This document shows, in pieces, positions 23,648 to 35,503 of a stretch of DNA of 64,000 nt. The position numbers and the translations under genes are program-made. The stretch lies in NCBI GenBank assembly GCA_008638375.1, contig CM018035.1:26369807-26433806 (forward strand), read 5' to 3'. The notes below the pieces were generated by a model. It searched no databases. It had not been told where the DNA came from and was given only the letters and a program-made list of their open reading frames with translations. This stretch comes from Nyssa sinensis. Taxonomy: Eukaryota; Streptophyta; Magnoliopsida; Cornales; Nyssaceae. Within the stretch, counting starts at the first letter, position 1. The number at the start of each line of letters is the position of its first letter.

Positions 23648-26547
23648 TGACTGAAGAAGAAGAAGAAGAAGTTGAGCAGATTTGAAGGAGCTTGAGAGGA
23701 TCAAGTTGAGCCACGATTAGAGAGAAGCTCATGTCTAGAAGGTATACGACACCCTAAACTGAATTTTTTTCCTTTTGAAATTTTGTGTCTTATTTAAGAA
23801 CTAAAATGCATGCATGAGATACTGAAACATTTAAGGGCCGACCTAAATAAATTGAAAGGGGTGAAAAGGGCTTGAAAAGCCCTAAACCATGAATGACTTC
23901 TATTGTTAGACCTCCAATAGTGCAGGTCTGAGTCGACCATCATAGAACTTACTTTTGAAGTTTTAAAGTTAAAATAGACCTCAAGAGGGTTTTAAAAACC
24001 CTATGACGCTGACCCAAACCCTCAAGGAAAGACCACTGAAAATGAAGTTGTAGGTCTCGGGTTTGGAACCCAGACCCTGAAATAGACTCCTAGCCCTTGT
24101 TTAAGGAATGAGGATTGAACCCCCATGCCATGATGGACATAATGAGCCAAACCTCGCAGGATTTGGTGACGAAATAAGGGTTCACGAAGCAGTTGTAGCC
24201 CAAAGTTATCCAACCTACCATGGCCCCTAGAGCTTGATTCGAGCCCTAAAATGAATGCCAAGTCCTTGCCCTTACCTCCAGTAGCCCATGCCACCCAAAA
24301 GCAGTGATTAAACCAATCTCAGAATGCATGAAATGGGAAAAACATGAAAATCAAAAATTAGAGCAACAGAGCTTGGGACGAAGATGAACAGTGATCCCAA
24401 ACGACACCATTTAAAACTGTCTTTTCCACACAACACCGTTTCAAAAGACCATGTGATGTTAAACCTAAAACCTAAACTACGTCGTTTAAGTTAGGAACAT
24501 TAAGTGGGACAACGTTGTTCCAGTTCCGTGTTTTTAAATAAGTCAGGAGCCGACCTATTTGGTTACTAAGATAAGAAATTAAAATTGGTAACCCCATGCA
24601 GAATAGGGGTATCATCTTATCCTAGCCCTGCTTGTATGCTGTTTGGATTTTGGAAAAATCAGAAAAATAGAAGGAGAGCCACAGCTCCCCTGGATCAAAC
24701 CCATGACCCCTCTCAAACCCAAGGTTTAACCCAAACCAAGGACCACTGAGCCACCCACGCCACTGTTGAATGTTTCTGAATGAAATATTATATATTATAT
24801 AATTATATAATTAAATTAATTAATAAAATAATAGTAAAATAAAATGATATTCAAATTAAATAAATAAATAGTGTTTTTTGACTATTTCGAACGTTCCGAA
24901 CCCAACGGAGGGTCCGTTTTGCGAGATGAGATTCTAAAAAATTAAGTCCTATAAAATATGAAATTACCATTTTGCCTTTAGGGGTACCCGAAGTCAAATG
25001 AGAAGCCGCGAAGGCCTAAATTTATTTTCTTGAACGTTCTGGACACAACGGTGGAGTCCGTTTACCCAAATAAAATACTTTAAAGGCCAATGTATAAAAT
25101 TTAGCAACCTTAAAAAAATATATATATTAAATAATATCAAGAGAGTTAAGTAAATCACGAACGTTAGCATCAACCTAGATAATTAAAATGGGTTAATAAT
25201 AATTAAATTTCTGATGTATAGGAACCTCCAAGGGGAAGGAGAAGGAGATTTAAATAGGTAAAACTGCTGAAAGTTATTTTTGAGGTAAGTAACTCCTACG
25301 CTTTAATATGGGTTTTTCCTTAGCCATGTCACATTTTGTCTTAATGCTACCAACATTGTACTTCATTACCTACCTGATGATCCTAAATTCTTTGAATTGA
25401 TGCCAATCAATTTGTGATGCCTGTACTTTGGATTTGATTTGCTTTCCTATACAATTTGAGAACTTGATTGTTGATATTTGAGCTTAATTATACCTTCTTG
25501 TATGCCATGTTGTGATCTTGTGATATATGATGTTGTTGGAAATCTTATTATACCGCACACGTTATGACTCATTGATTGAGAAATTGATTAATTCACATGT
25601 TTGTATATCCCAGTGTGGTATTTTGTTGATCATGACATTTTGTAAGTACTTGGGGTTGTGCTCGATCACAATGGCCCACCTACTCACAGATGGCATTTTG
25701 GACCTATGTGGTCATTTTTGTCCTTTAGGACTTATGATGAAAGAGCTCTTATGCTATTCAGTAAGCCCAGGATAGAAAGGGAGACCTGAATGTGCATTTT
25801 GGGGGTATGTCGGGCCCTATTTGGTTTACGCATTTGTTTTGTTAGAACTCAATATATGATATTTTGGCATTCATTGAATGATCTTATTCTATGCCTAGTA
25901 AATGATCATATTATTGCCAGCATGTTACGCTTTTGATTGACTAACGTTTTATATGTGGCAGCGATTCATCATGATAGGCTAGATCCCATTTTGATTGATT
26001 CTGTCATTGCCTTCTTATATCATATAGTGGGATATGCCTCTATTTGGACCCTCGGGTCATTGTTACTCATTTTGGTGACTGGCTATCTATTATCCCTTTC
26101 TTCTATTATTCTTGTGGACTAACCCTGACCCATGGCAAAGCTAGGAATTTACTTACTGAGCTTTGTTAGCTCACCCCTATTATATTTTTTTCAGGAAAGC
26201 AAGATTTGGGAGGACCCTCGGGGGTTTAGGCGGAATATGACGCCGACAAGTTTCTGGTACCCCTCTTGGCGAGTTTTGTGATAAGATGAATACTTGTGAG
26301 GCCTGAATTTCTCCCATGACACCACGGTCCTGTCTGTTTTGCATTTTGAGGATCTGTATTTCAAACACTTACATTTTGGCATGTATAATGACAATTTGAT
26401 AATGGTACCAGATTTGTTATTGATTGTAACTTATGCTTATTAAATTTTTATACAGTGTTTAAGATCCTTTTGGAGGGGAACAGCCCACGGGCCGCAAACC
26501 CGATCACGGACCCTTAATCCACATAAGGTGGGTTTTGGGTCGTGACA
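22762..26547 (+). mobile_element. 3' LTR of the Tekay element
   Basis: It begins TGTAATACCCCGAAC and ends GGGTCGTGACA with an intact CA, followed by TAGAG. It is collinear with the 5' LTR except for a 131-bp segment at 23074-23204, repeat-length differences and scattered substitutions. It has the same candidate donor (23742, AAG|GTATAC) and acceptor (26193-26194). Confidence 0.95.
23074..23204 (-). mobile_element. tRNA-like (SINE-like) 131-bp segment present only in the 3' LTR
   Basis: The two LTRs are collinear around this block. The 5' LTR reads ATACCAAAAAGGACACT, whereas here the segment sits between AAAAA (23069-23073) and AAAAA (23205-23209). On the minus strand it carries GGTAGCTCAATGGTTA (A-box-like, 23138-23151) and GGGTTTAAAACCC (B-box-like, 23085-23097) at tRNA-like spacing, plus a TA repeat. 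It is either a post-insertion SINE-like insertion or a deletion from the 5' LTR between the A5 repeats. Confidence 0.55.
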
Positions 26548-26552
26548 TAGAG
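26548..26552. repeat. Target-site duplication of the Tekay element, right copy (TAGAG)
   Basis: Matches 14483-14487. Confidence 0.9.
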
Positions 26553-27029
26553 AAAGTTCAAAAACTTTTGGTTCACTGTGCACAGAGAAAAATTGTGTTT
26601 TTTCACTGTGCAATAACCATTTCATCTTGGGAGGCAGACGTCATAGAAACTCGTGAGCACCATTATACGAGGGCGTATTCTTTCTTAAAGAGATAGTGTC
26701 AATGCTAGACTTGATCTGTTCCATCTTTCTGATTCAGAAACTTGTAAATTTCTTTAATTTTTGTTTTCCTTTTGATGAATTTTGTATACAGTTTCTAAAC
26801 AGTAATTTGTTTCTGGTTTTTAATTCTGGAATCATAACTCCGTTTTAAGACCTTAGAACATAATTAGTTTCTGTTATCTGTAAATTCAAGTTTTCAGTAT
26901 CTAGTTTTTGTATTTACCAAATACAGAAAATAGATTATGTATTTACAGAATACAGAAAACAGGTTCTGTATTTTTTTTCAAATTATTCTACCGCTAAAAT
27001 AAAACGGAATTTATAAATATTGATTAACA
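26553..27029 (+). mobile_element. Solo Copia-type LTR, right half
   Basis: It continues the LTR begun at 13762 and ends ATTAACA, followed by TTACT (27030-27034), the partner of TTACT at 13757-13761. It has a typical R/U5 character, with T-rich runs and short 'aaatacagaaaa' repeats near 26920-26970. Confidence 0.8.
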
Positions 27030-27034
27030 TTACT

Positions 27035-27655
27035 TTGCAATAATAACAATAAAATAGTATTTATTCTCTCAAGGGATCCCACCCTCTCCTCACAAGTTAG
27101 GTTTAGAGATAAAAATCAATGAGGTAGGTGTGGGTGGCGATGGGGAATGAGAAAATAGATTAAATCCCGACACAGATTTAGGATGAGAATGTGTTTAGAA
27201 CTTTAGGTACCTCTATCCCTTTTTGATTATATATTTAAATTACATAAATATCATTTAATATTCTCTTCAGGTATATATGTAAATCTAGATTTATTTCTAT
27301 ACATAATGTGTGTATATTTATTGTGTATATAAAATATATATATATATATAAGCTAAGGATCAGAAGCCCAATCTGTATGGGCTTCAAAAGGTAAATGTCT
27401 CCACTAGCTCTTTATTATCACAGTGTTAATCTATCAAACAGTCATTGGATCTTCCCGTGGTAGGGTCATATATGGGTGGGTTGGACCTCATCCAGCAGAG
27501 CTTAATCCAAACCATTTAGCAATTTGTTTGGTTTTAATAGAATTCCATGAATGGGAAAGTCTCAACCCAGATTATAGTAGGTTGGGCCTACGAGTGTTCT
27601 GATTCAATAGAAGCCCGACCAACCAAATCTGAATTTAATATACATATATGTGTAA
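27035..27655. other. Intergenic sequence with a (TA)n run, no gene recognised
   Basis: AT-rich, with a TA repeat at ~27332-27350. No coding or element boundary recognised apart from the start of the Tat LTR at 27656. Confidence 0.5.
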
Positions 27656-28210
27656 TGATATACCACAAAGTGACAGACCAGTCCCCATATGACACGTGTG
27701 ATTACAGATCACATAAAGCTTGGCCACGCAGAACAGACTCGGACCATTCAAAGCAGGCTTGGGTAATTAACCTTTAGAACTCACAGGTTCGAGCATAAGG
27801 CCTTCAAGCCCCCGTCGGTGTCCAGAGCTCATCACCTACCTTAAACATCCTACCGAGTAAAGGATAAGGAAACAGTCTTCAACAAGGAAACTGCCACCCA
27901 CAGATATCTCTCAAAGCGCAATGTCTAACATGGTAACTGCTATTCTCCGATGATCAAATCCCTACTTCTATGTCTCCAAATCCTAATCAACTTAGGAAAG
28001 CCACAGCCTGTAAATTAAACCCTTAAGGTACGTTTTACATTCAAGCTCATTCTTTGATTTACAATTACAGTCTTTCAATTCAGTTTATTTGACATAAGCA
28101 TTGGAGCGGCTACCGCCGGAGCCAATCCAGTGGCCCTCTGATCCTTCTCTTTTGAGTGTTTCTCAGGCAACGGAGTTTGGAGCCCCTACCGACCAAAAAG
28201 TGCAGCATCA
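27656..28210 (+). mobile_element. 5' LTR of Tat element A
   Basis: It begins TGATATACCACAAAG and ends GTGCAGCATCA. It contains a GACACGTGTG G-box (27691-27700) conserved in all four Tat LTRs of this window, and near the 3' end a conserved CGGCTACCGCCGGAGCC block (28107-28123). Confidence 0.93.
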
Positions 28211-28213
28211 GTT

Positions 28214-28224
28214 TGGCGCCGTCT
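28214..28224 (+). other. Primer binding site of Tat element A
   Basis: TGGCGCCGTCT follows the LTR by 3 bp. Its first nine bases match the complement of the 3' end of plant tRNA-Asp as I know it; beyond that it diverges, so the tRNA identity is tentative. Confidence 0.75.
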
Positions 28225-28301
28225 GTGGGAAACGACATTCATTCTTTCAACAAAAGCACCCTACTTACAAACAGACTCATCCTCCTTCTCATCGGAGGAC
28301 C

Positions 28302-30115
28302 ATGGCTCCCAATCTCTTACCGAGAAAAAATACTCAAAATCCTCAAAACCCTCAACCCCGGCCGCCTGCCAAATAAGGAAGGAGACGAACAATTGATCCC
28401 ATGCGGCAAGCGCTTGACTCAGTCAAACGACAAAACGAGTTGATACAAGAACAGTTACTTGCCATGTCTGAAACTCTGGCAGTACTCACCCAGAACATTG
28501 GAACTAACCCTTTGAATCCGCCCGTCAATACGGCTGGTCAAAGGACACAATCTCCTACCACTGCTACAAGCGGAGGATTTCATGAAGAGATTCCCAATAA
28601 TCAAGCGGTGTACCCCCAAAGGTGTCGTCCACATTAACTGAGACCCACAGCCATGAGCAGTTGTAGGCAAGGGAATACCAACTTTCATTCCAGATATCCA
28701 CTGTAGAAGCACCACCAGGGCTCCAACCCTAGGGGCTTCAGGAGTGAATCAAGCACCGCAAGAGTCCCAACCTCAAGCGGCTCCTGCTCCTCTAGTTTAA
28801 GAGCACCAAAATCCCCTACAGCCATGGGACATGCCCATCCTATTCAGGTAAGAGCCGAAACTGCAAGGCAAGACTGACAAGATGTCCCGCCCAGGGACCC
28901 ACAAAGAGTTGAAGAAATTGTGGACTCTATGGACAGTACTGTTATGATGAGGGGTATCCAAATCCCCTAGAGTAGGACGATTTAGCCCTTTTGCTTAGAA
29001 GGCTTGCCACACCGTTCACCCCTACGATCATAGCGGAGGAGAGGCCGAGGAAGCTCGTTGTCCCAAAGTTCACCCCTTATGATGGGACTAGGGACCCGGG
29101 AGATCATTTTTCTCATTATCAGCACACCATGGCACTACACGGAGCTTCTGATGCCTTCATGTGCCATACATTCATTACCAGCCTCAAGGCACAGCTCTGA
29201 AGTGGTTCCACCATCTCCCACCGAGCTCAGTCACCAACTTTTATGAGCTCGGTAGGCGCTTCCTAGACAGATTCATGACTAGTGGGAGGTTGAGGAAGGG
29301 CCTAGAATTCCTATTTAAAGTAAAACAGTCCAAAGAGGAACCCCTCCGAGGTTACATTGCACACTTTAATGCTGAGCTTACGGAGGTTACAGACTGTAGC
29401 CGAAGCTTTTTAGTAGTTGCCATGACCTCTGGACTCGCACAAGGAGGCTTCAAGGACTCTCTGACGAAGAGCCCTCCTGCCGAGATGGTAGCCCTCATGG
29501 ATCGAGCAAGGAAATATATAAACCTAGAGGAAGCAAAAAGTCCTTCTCAAAAGAATAAAGAGCAAACTCAGCAAGGATGACCAGAAGAAAGATTCTAGTT
29601 CAAACAAAAAGAGGGTCAGAAGCCTGGACAAAAGAACAGCCTCCAAAACTCAAAGCAGCACTACACCAAGAAGGTTCACTACCTTTACTCCTTTGAATAA
29701 CTCCCTAACCCACATACTTCGGCAAGTCCGGTCACTGAGAAAATCTAAGATGGCTAGAGCTGTTAAGAGGTGACCCCAGCTATTGGGATATGAGCAAGTA
29801 TTGTGATTTCCACAAAGATCATGGGCACGCAACTGACACATGCAAGACCCTTAAGCATGAAATCGAGTAGCTCACAAGGAGAGGACGACTGCGGGAGTTT
29901 GTTAGGCAAGACCGGAGGTAGAACACCCGTAACAACAAACCCTAGCAGAGAAGACCAGACAATAGGCTAGACCAAAGGCCCGAGCTAAGGCCTGAACAAA
30001 GAGATGGAAGGAATGAGCCTCAGCATCAGAATAATCAAGTTATCTTCGTCCTCCATGTAGATACCCCGGCAATCGGGACGTCCAACTGAGCAAGAAAATG
30101 GTATGGCCGGGAGGC
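28302..30115 (+). pseudogene. Tat element A gag remnant
   Basis: ATG at 28302 starts MAPNLLPRK, equivalent to MAPNL in Tat B (50521). The capsid core is readable at 28991-29580: PKFTPYDGTRDPGDH, ALHGASDAFMCHTFI, then after a frameshift ALKWFHHLPPSSVTNFYELG and FLDRFMTSGRLRKG. A zinc-finger-like CDFHKDHGHATDTC (C-x2-H-x4-H-x4-C) follows near 29800-29842. At least one frameshift (~29195) and several stops interrupt it. Confidence 0.88.
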
Positions 30116-30169
30116 CATAATTACTCCCAGCATCCTACAAGGTCTCCAGTATCGAGAAAAGATTGAGGT

Positions 30170-33100
30170 CGGTACTTGAGATCTAGTTCTCGGATCAAGA
30201 TCTTACAGGAGTACACTGTCCTCACAGTGAAGCCCTCATTATCTCCCTCAAAATTGCCAACTTTGAGATCCGAAGAGTCTTGGTGGATCTAGAGAGTTCT
30301 GCGAATGTGCTATTCTACGAACCCCTCAAACAAATGAAACTCAATCCCAGCGACATCAGGCCCACCATTGCTATTGGTAGGATTTGATGGGAACCTCAGT
30401 ACCCCACTGGGAAGGATTGACCTTCCGACCACAGTAGGAGAAGGAGAGGGACAAAAGACGACAATGTCAGAATATATGGTTTTAAATGCCAAGTCCCCTT
30501 ACAACGTCATAATTGGTAGACCTTGGCTTGTATTAGATGGGAGTAGTCACTTCAACCCTTCACCAATGTTTGAAGTACGTCCACAATCATGCTGTGTACT
30601 CCATCAGAGGATGTCAACCGACCGCTCGAGAGTGTCATGCTCTCGCACTCAAGGAGAGGCCCCTTAAATAGCAATTACAACACGCCCGTGAAAGTAGGGA
30701 TCCAGACCTCACCCACCATCATGAGGTGGAAGACTGCCCTTCCAAAATTGATGAACATTTGAGCCCCAGAGGGAGGGACAGCAGGGCCAAACCCGTAGGT
30801 GATCCTATCAAAGTGCTAGTCAGCTCGGAAGAGCAAGGGCCCTACTTACAGATTGGTCCAGACCTGACACCTGCTGAGCAAGAAGAGATGGTAAAATTCC
30901 TAGGAAACAACCTCTTAGTGTTTGCCAGGGGAAACAAAGGATATGGAAGGCATAGATCCAGACCTCATCACTCACAAGTTAATGGTGGATCCTGATCACC
31001 CAGATCCAGACCTCATCACTCACAAGTTAATGGTGGATCCTGATCACCCCCCAGTGAGACAAAAAAGAAGGCCACTCGCTCCAGAGCGGCATCAAATTAT
31101 TAACGAAGAGGTACTCTATCTAGATTGGCTTGCTAACACTGTCCTGGTCAAGAAAAAGAATAGAAAGTGGAGAGTTTTTCTTGATTACATGGACCTCAAC
31201 AGAGCCTGCCCAAAAGACAAATTTCTATTGCCAATGATAGATCAGCTAGTTAATGCTATTGTAGGACACGAACTCATGAGCTTCATGGATGCTTCCTCTG
31301 GATATAACCAGATCCAGATGTACCCTCCAGACCAGGAAAAGACAGCATTCATATTCGAACGAAGTCTCTATTGCTACAGAGTGATGCCGTTCGGATTGAA
31401 AAATGCTAGGGCAACATATCAGCGTCTGGTGAACAAAATGTTCAGTCCTTTGATCGACAGCACCATGGAGGTTTACATTGACGACATGCTGGTTAAGAGC
31501 CTACAAAAAGGTAGCCACCTCCAACATTTAGCCCAGACATTTGACATCCTAAAGCAACATAAGATGAAACTAAATCCCTCGAAGTGCACCTTTGGTGTGA
31601 CCAAAGGGAAGTTCTTGGAGTACGTAGTCTCTCAAAGAGGTATAGAAGCAGACCCCACTCGATTGGGGCATTGATTGGGCTGGAATCTCCAAAGACTAAG
31701 AAGGACATTCAGGCTCTGAACGGCAGAATTGCAGCTTTGAGCAGATTTATCTCCAAATCCACTGATCGCTACTTACCGTTCTTTAAAGCCCTGAAAGGTA
31801 ACAGATCTCTGTAGTGGTCAGAGGAATGTGAAAAATCCTTTCAAGAGCTGAAGGAATACCTGCCTTCCCCCGAACTCTTATCAAAGCCAGTCCAAGGGGA
31901 AAAGCTGTTCCTCTACCTTGCTGTCTCCGAAAACGCTATCAGTTCTGTGCTGGTCAGACAGGACAGGGGAGTTCAGAAGCCCATATTCTATGTCAGCAGA
32001 GCTCTTCTGGACACAGAGAAGAGATATCCCAAAATCGAGAAGCTAGCCTTGGCTCTAATAACCTCAGCACGGAAGCTCAAACCCTACTTTTAGGCCCATC
32101 CTATTGAGATCCCAACGGCCTATCCGCTGAAGTCCGTGTTTCGAAAGCCAGAAGTCTCAGGACGACTGATCAAGTGGTCAGTAGAATTGGGAGAATTTGA
32201 CATATCTTATGTTCCACGAACCTCTATCAAAGGGCAAGCCTTGGCTGATTTCATCACTGAGTTCACCCCGGCACTACAAGACAAGGCACATATCTGTGAA
32301 AGCTTTGGTACATGGCAACTTTATACTGATGGATCTTCTACTGACCATGGTTCTGGCTGTCGACTTGGTTCTACGTTCCCCTGATGGGCTTATAGCAAAA
32401 AAAGGCAGTAAGTCTGAGGTTCAGAGCTTCCAACAATGAAGCAGAATACGAAGCTCTTATCCTTAGATTAAAGCTAGCTTTCGAATATGAGGCTCGGAAC
32501 CTCGAAGTCTTCTCTGACTCACAACTGGTAGTAAGCCAAGTCTTGGGAGAGTTTTCCATCAAAGATGACAGAATGTTCCGCTACTCAGAACTGGTGAAAT
32601 TACTTGAAGCAATCCTTCCAAAGATTCACAATCCAAAAAATTGAAAGAGGTCAGAACTCCAAAGCTGACGCACTGGAAAATATGGCCTCCCACCTCAAGG
32701 CTGAGGAAGAATCCATGCAAAAAATTTCCCATCAGTCAGAACCGAGCATAAAAGAGGTCCAAGTTGCTTAAGCTACAGAGCAAACCCGGAGCTGGTTGAC
32801 TCCTATCCTCCAGTACCTAGAAGAAGGGCTCTTCCCAAAGGACAAGAACAAAGCTAGAAGGATCTGAGTCAGATCAACTCGATACCTTATTATGAATGGG
32901 AAGCTTTATCGAAGGTCTTATTCTCAACCCTTATTAAGGTGTTTAACTCCAGAAGAAGCCAAGTATGTTCTAGCAAAAATACACGAAGGAATTTGTGGCA
33001 ACCATAATGGGGGTAGAACTATAGCCCACCGAGCTTTAACACAGGGCTACTATTGGCCAAGCATGTTGAGGTAGGCGAAAGAGTACGTCCAAAAGTGTGA

Positions 33101-34015
33101 CAAGTGCCAACAGTTCGCTCCCTACCAACACCAACCCCACCATGAGCTCATCCCTATTGTCAACCCATGGCCCTTTACTCAATGGGGGATGGACATCATA
33201 GGCCCTCTGCCAAAAGCCACACCGAACGAGAAATATCTTTTGGTGGCCATTGACTATTTCTCCAAATGGGCAGAAGCAAAGCCCTTAACACACATTACAG
33301 AGAAAGAAGTCAAGAACTTCACTTGGAAGAATATAGTCTGCAAGTTTGGCATTCCACGCGTTATCATCTCAGACAATGGTACACAGTTTGTAGGCAAAGT
33401 TTTTAAAAAATTTTGCCAAGACCTGCACATCAGTCAACATTTTTCCTCTCTAGGCCATCCCCAAGCCAACAGGCAAGCAGAGGTCACCAATCGAACAATC
33501 TTGGATGCTCTTAAGAAAAGGTTGGAAGAAGCCAAGGGAAGATAGGTTGAAGAGCTCCCTGGAGTTCTCTGGGCCTACAGACCCACCAGAAGAACAACTA
33601 CCTCTAAAACTCCCTTCTCACTTGCCTATGGTACCGAAGTAGGTGATCCTTGTTGAAATTGGTATGCCTTCCCTGAGGACTAAAGCTTTCAACCAAAGGA
33701 GCAATGGTCAACAACTTGCAGAAAACCTGGACCTACTTGAAGAAAAGAGGGATCAAGCCAAGGATCAGGATGGAAGCCTATCAGCACAAGATGGCCAAAA
33801 ACTCCAAACTAGGGCTAAAACCCATCAGCTTTCAGGTTGGAGACCTCGTCCTAAGAAGGGTGTTCCCAAATACCAAAGATCTTACCATAGGGAAGCTGTC
33901 ACCCAACTGGGAAGGCCCCTACAGAGTAACAAAGGTTGTTAGACCTACCACATATTGGTTAGAAAATATGGCTGGGAAACCTATACCCTGGCCTTGGAAT
34001 ATAGAACATTTATAG
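30170..34015 (+). pseudogene. Tat element A pol remnant: protease, RT, RNase H, second RNase H, integrase
   Basis: Protease: VLVDLESSANVLFYEPLK (~30278-30331), with the DTGSS site altered. RT (30922-31674): NTVLVKKKNRKWRVFLDY, PFGLKNA, intact VYIDDMLVKS (~31469-31498). RT lacks about a dozen residues between INEEV and YLDWLA compared with Tat B. RNase H: SVLVRQDRGVQKPIFYVS, then the connection domain VPRTSIKGQALADFI. The second RNase H starts WQLYTDGSSTDHGSG (~32312) and includes RASNNEAEYEALI and VFSDSQLVV. Integrase: IHEGICGNHNGGRTIAH, CDKCQQ, MDIIGPLP, ISDNGTQF and RQAEVTNRTI, with all three acidic residues retained. Multiple stops (after GNRSL, SMLR and EAKGR) and frameshifts break it. 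Confidence 0.92.
30955..31050 (+). repeat. In-frame 48-bp tandem duplication in the RT N-terminal linker
   Basis: The 48-bp unit starting GATCCAGACCTCATCACTC occurs at 30955 and again at 31003, duplicating 16 residues (PDLITHKLMVDPDH...) without shifting the frame. Tat B has a single copy at the same place. Confidence 0.92.
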
Positions 34016-34059
34016 GAAGTATTATCAATAAAGCTTCTCTCTCTTTTACACCCTTTCAG

Positions 34060-34700
34060 AAAAGTATTCTCGACTCAATGCATAGACTCCTAGGTCTGGT
34101 CTAGTGTAATGACCCCTGAAGCCTTGTATCCATTACAAGTCCTTCAGGTCTGGTCCTCTCAATGTACAGACCCCCTGGTCTGGTCCAGTGTAATGACCCC
34201 TGAAGCCTTGTATCCATTACAAGTCCTTCAGGTCTGGTCCTCTCAATGTACAGACCCTCTAGTCTGGTCTAGTGTAATGACCCCTAAAACCTTGTATCTA
34301 TTACAAGTTCTTCAAGTTTGGTCCTCTCAATGTACAGACCCCCTGGTCTAGTCCAGTGTAATGACCCTTGAAGCCTTGTATCCATTACAAGTTCTTTAAG
34401 TCTAGTCCTCTCAATGTACAGACCCACTGGTCTGGTCCAGTGTAATGACCCTTGAAGCCTTAGTATCCATTACAAGTCCTTCAGGTCTAGTCTTCTCAAT
34501 GTACAGACCCCCTGGTCTAGTCTAGTGTAATGACCCTTGAAGCCTTGTATCCATTACAAGTTCTTCAAGTCTGGTCCTCTCAATGTACAAACCCCTTGGT
34601 CTAGTCCAGCGTATTAACCTCTGAGGCCTTGTATGCTTTACAAACCCTTCAGGCATGCTCTATTCAATGTACTGACCCTCTAGACTGGTCCATCATAAAG
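34060..34700 (+). repeat. 84-bp tandem repeat array in the 3' region of Tat element A
   Basis: AGTGTAATGACCCCTGAAG-type units start at 34103, 34187, 34271, 34355, 34439, 34524 and 34608, giving a period of 84 bp (85 once). A partial unit precedes the array, and a decaying copy reaches about 34700. Units differ by scattered transitions. The array lies 50-90 bp after the integrase stop. Hypervariable tandem arrays in this position are known from Tat-lineage elements. Confidence 0.95.
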
Positions 34701-35503
34701 AATAGACCCTTAAAAAACCTTACAAATTGTGCAAGTAATGCAGTTCAGTTACTACCAATTCTGGTTCAATTATTACGAAGCTTCCTGTTCAGGCCTAGTC
34801 TAAAGGAAGTTTGATCTTGGAAGACATGTTATATACTCTATTGATAAGCAAAGGTTGTGATCAATTCAATTACTTTAAGTCCTGGTGGACACAAATTCTT
34901 ATTATAAACGATTGATTGTCACAAGTTATCCAACAGATCGTTACAAGACCTCCTACTCAAGTTGTTCAGTACCAAATGAAATTGAACTGTTCAAAATGCT
35001 CTACTCGGAAGACAGCCTCTGACCATAACCTGTTAAAAGGCTGTTCTGCTATACACTCAGCGCACGAACATCTCTCCTTACACTAATTGCAAGCCTAAAA
35101 GGGCTAAAGCCTAGGTTTATACTACAGATCAGCAATAACTCAAGGCAGTACTAAATCTACTCAACAACCACAAGTTTTACAGTTTGTAAGAATAAAAATG
35201 CATAAGTCCGAATTGTAAGGAAACCTGGTTTTATTACTCAAAGATTTGGATACATCAGGTCAGAAACAAAAAAAGAGAACTCAGTTTATAATCCGTAAAG
35301 AGTTACATCAGCTCGGAAAGTTTACACAAAAACGAAATACAAAAAAAAAAAAAAAAGACCCTGGACTACAAACTGCCTCAGACAGGAAAGTTGTCGTCCT
35401 TGCTCCATGCCGTCATCACCCTTTTTTCTTGAGTTCTTCAGGTTCAAAGAGCATGGATTCTGAATCCCAAGCAGTCATCATCACTTTCCTTGGCACCTCA
35501 TCG
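34701..35503. other. Non-coding 3' region of Tat element A
   Basis: It includes an A-tract at 35340-35356. No recognisable coding sequence on the plus strand. The forward ORF at 35246-35605 is a shadow of the antisense reading frame. Confidence 0.5.

Larger units (their letters stand above)
14488..26547 (+). mobile_element. Complete, inactivated Tekay-clade chromovirus (Ty3/gypsy), 12,060 bp
   Basis: Both LTRs, PBS, gag, pol with a C-terminal chromodomain, polypurine tract and a 5-bp TAGAG target duplication are present. Domain order is gag, zinc knuckle, protease, RT, RNase H, integrase, chromodomain, typical of plant Tekay/Del chromoviruses. LTRs are long (3665 and 3786 bp) and have diverged visibly from each other by substitutions and one 131-bp indel. 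The coding region is broken by many stops and frameshifts, and the RT and integrase catalytic aspartates are mutated. It therefore could move only with proteins from other copies. It inserted into a pre-existing solo Copia LTR. Confidence 0.95.

Noticed and set aside
30922..31674. 250-aa ORF as a possible functional gene
   Set aside because: It is the RT part of Tat element A; pol is broken on both sides, and it has a deletion and a duplication.
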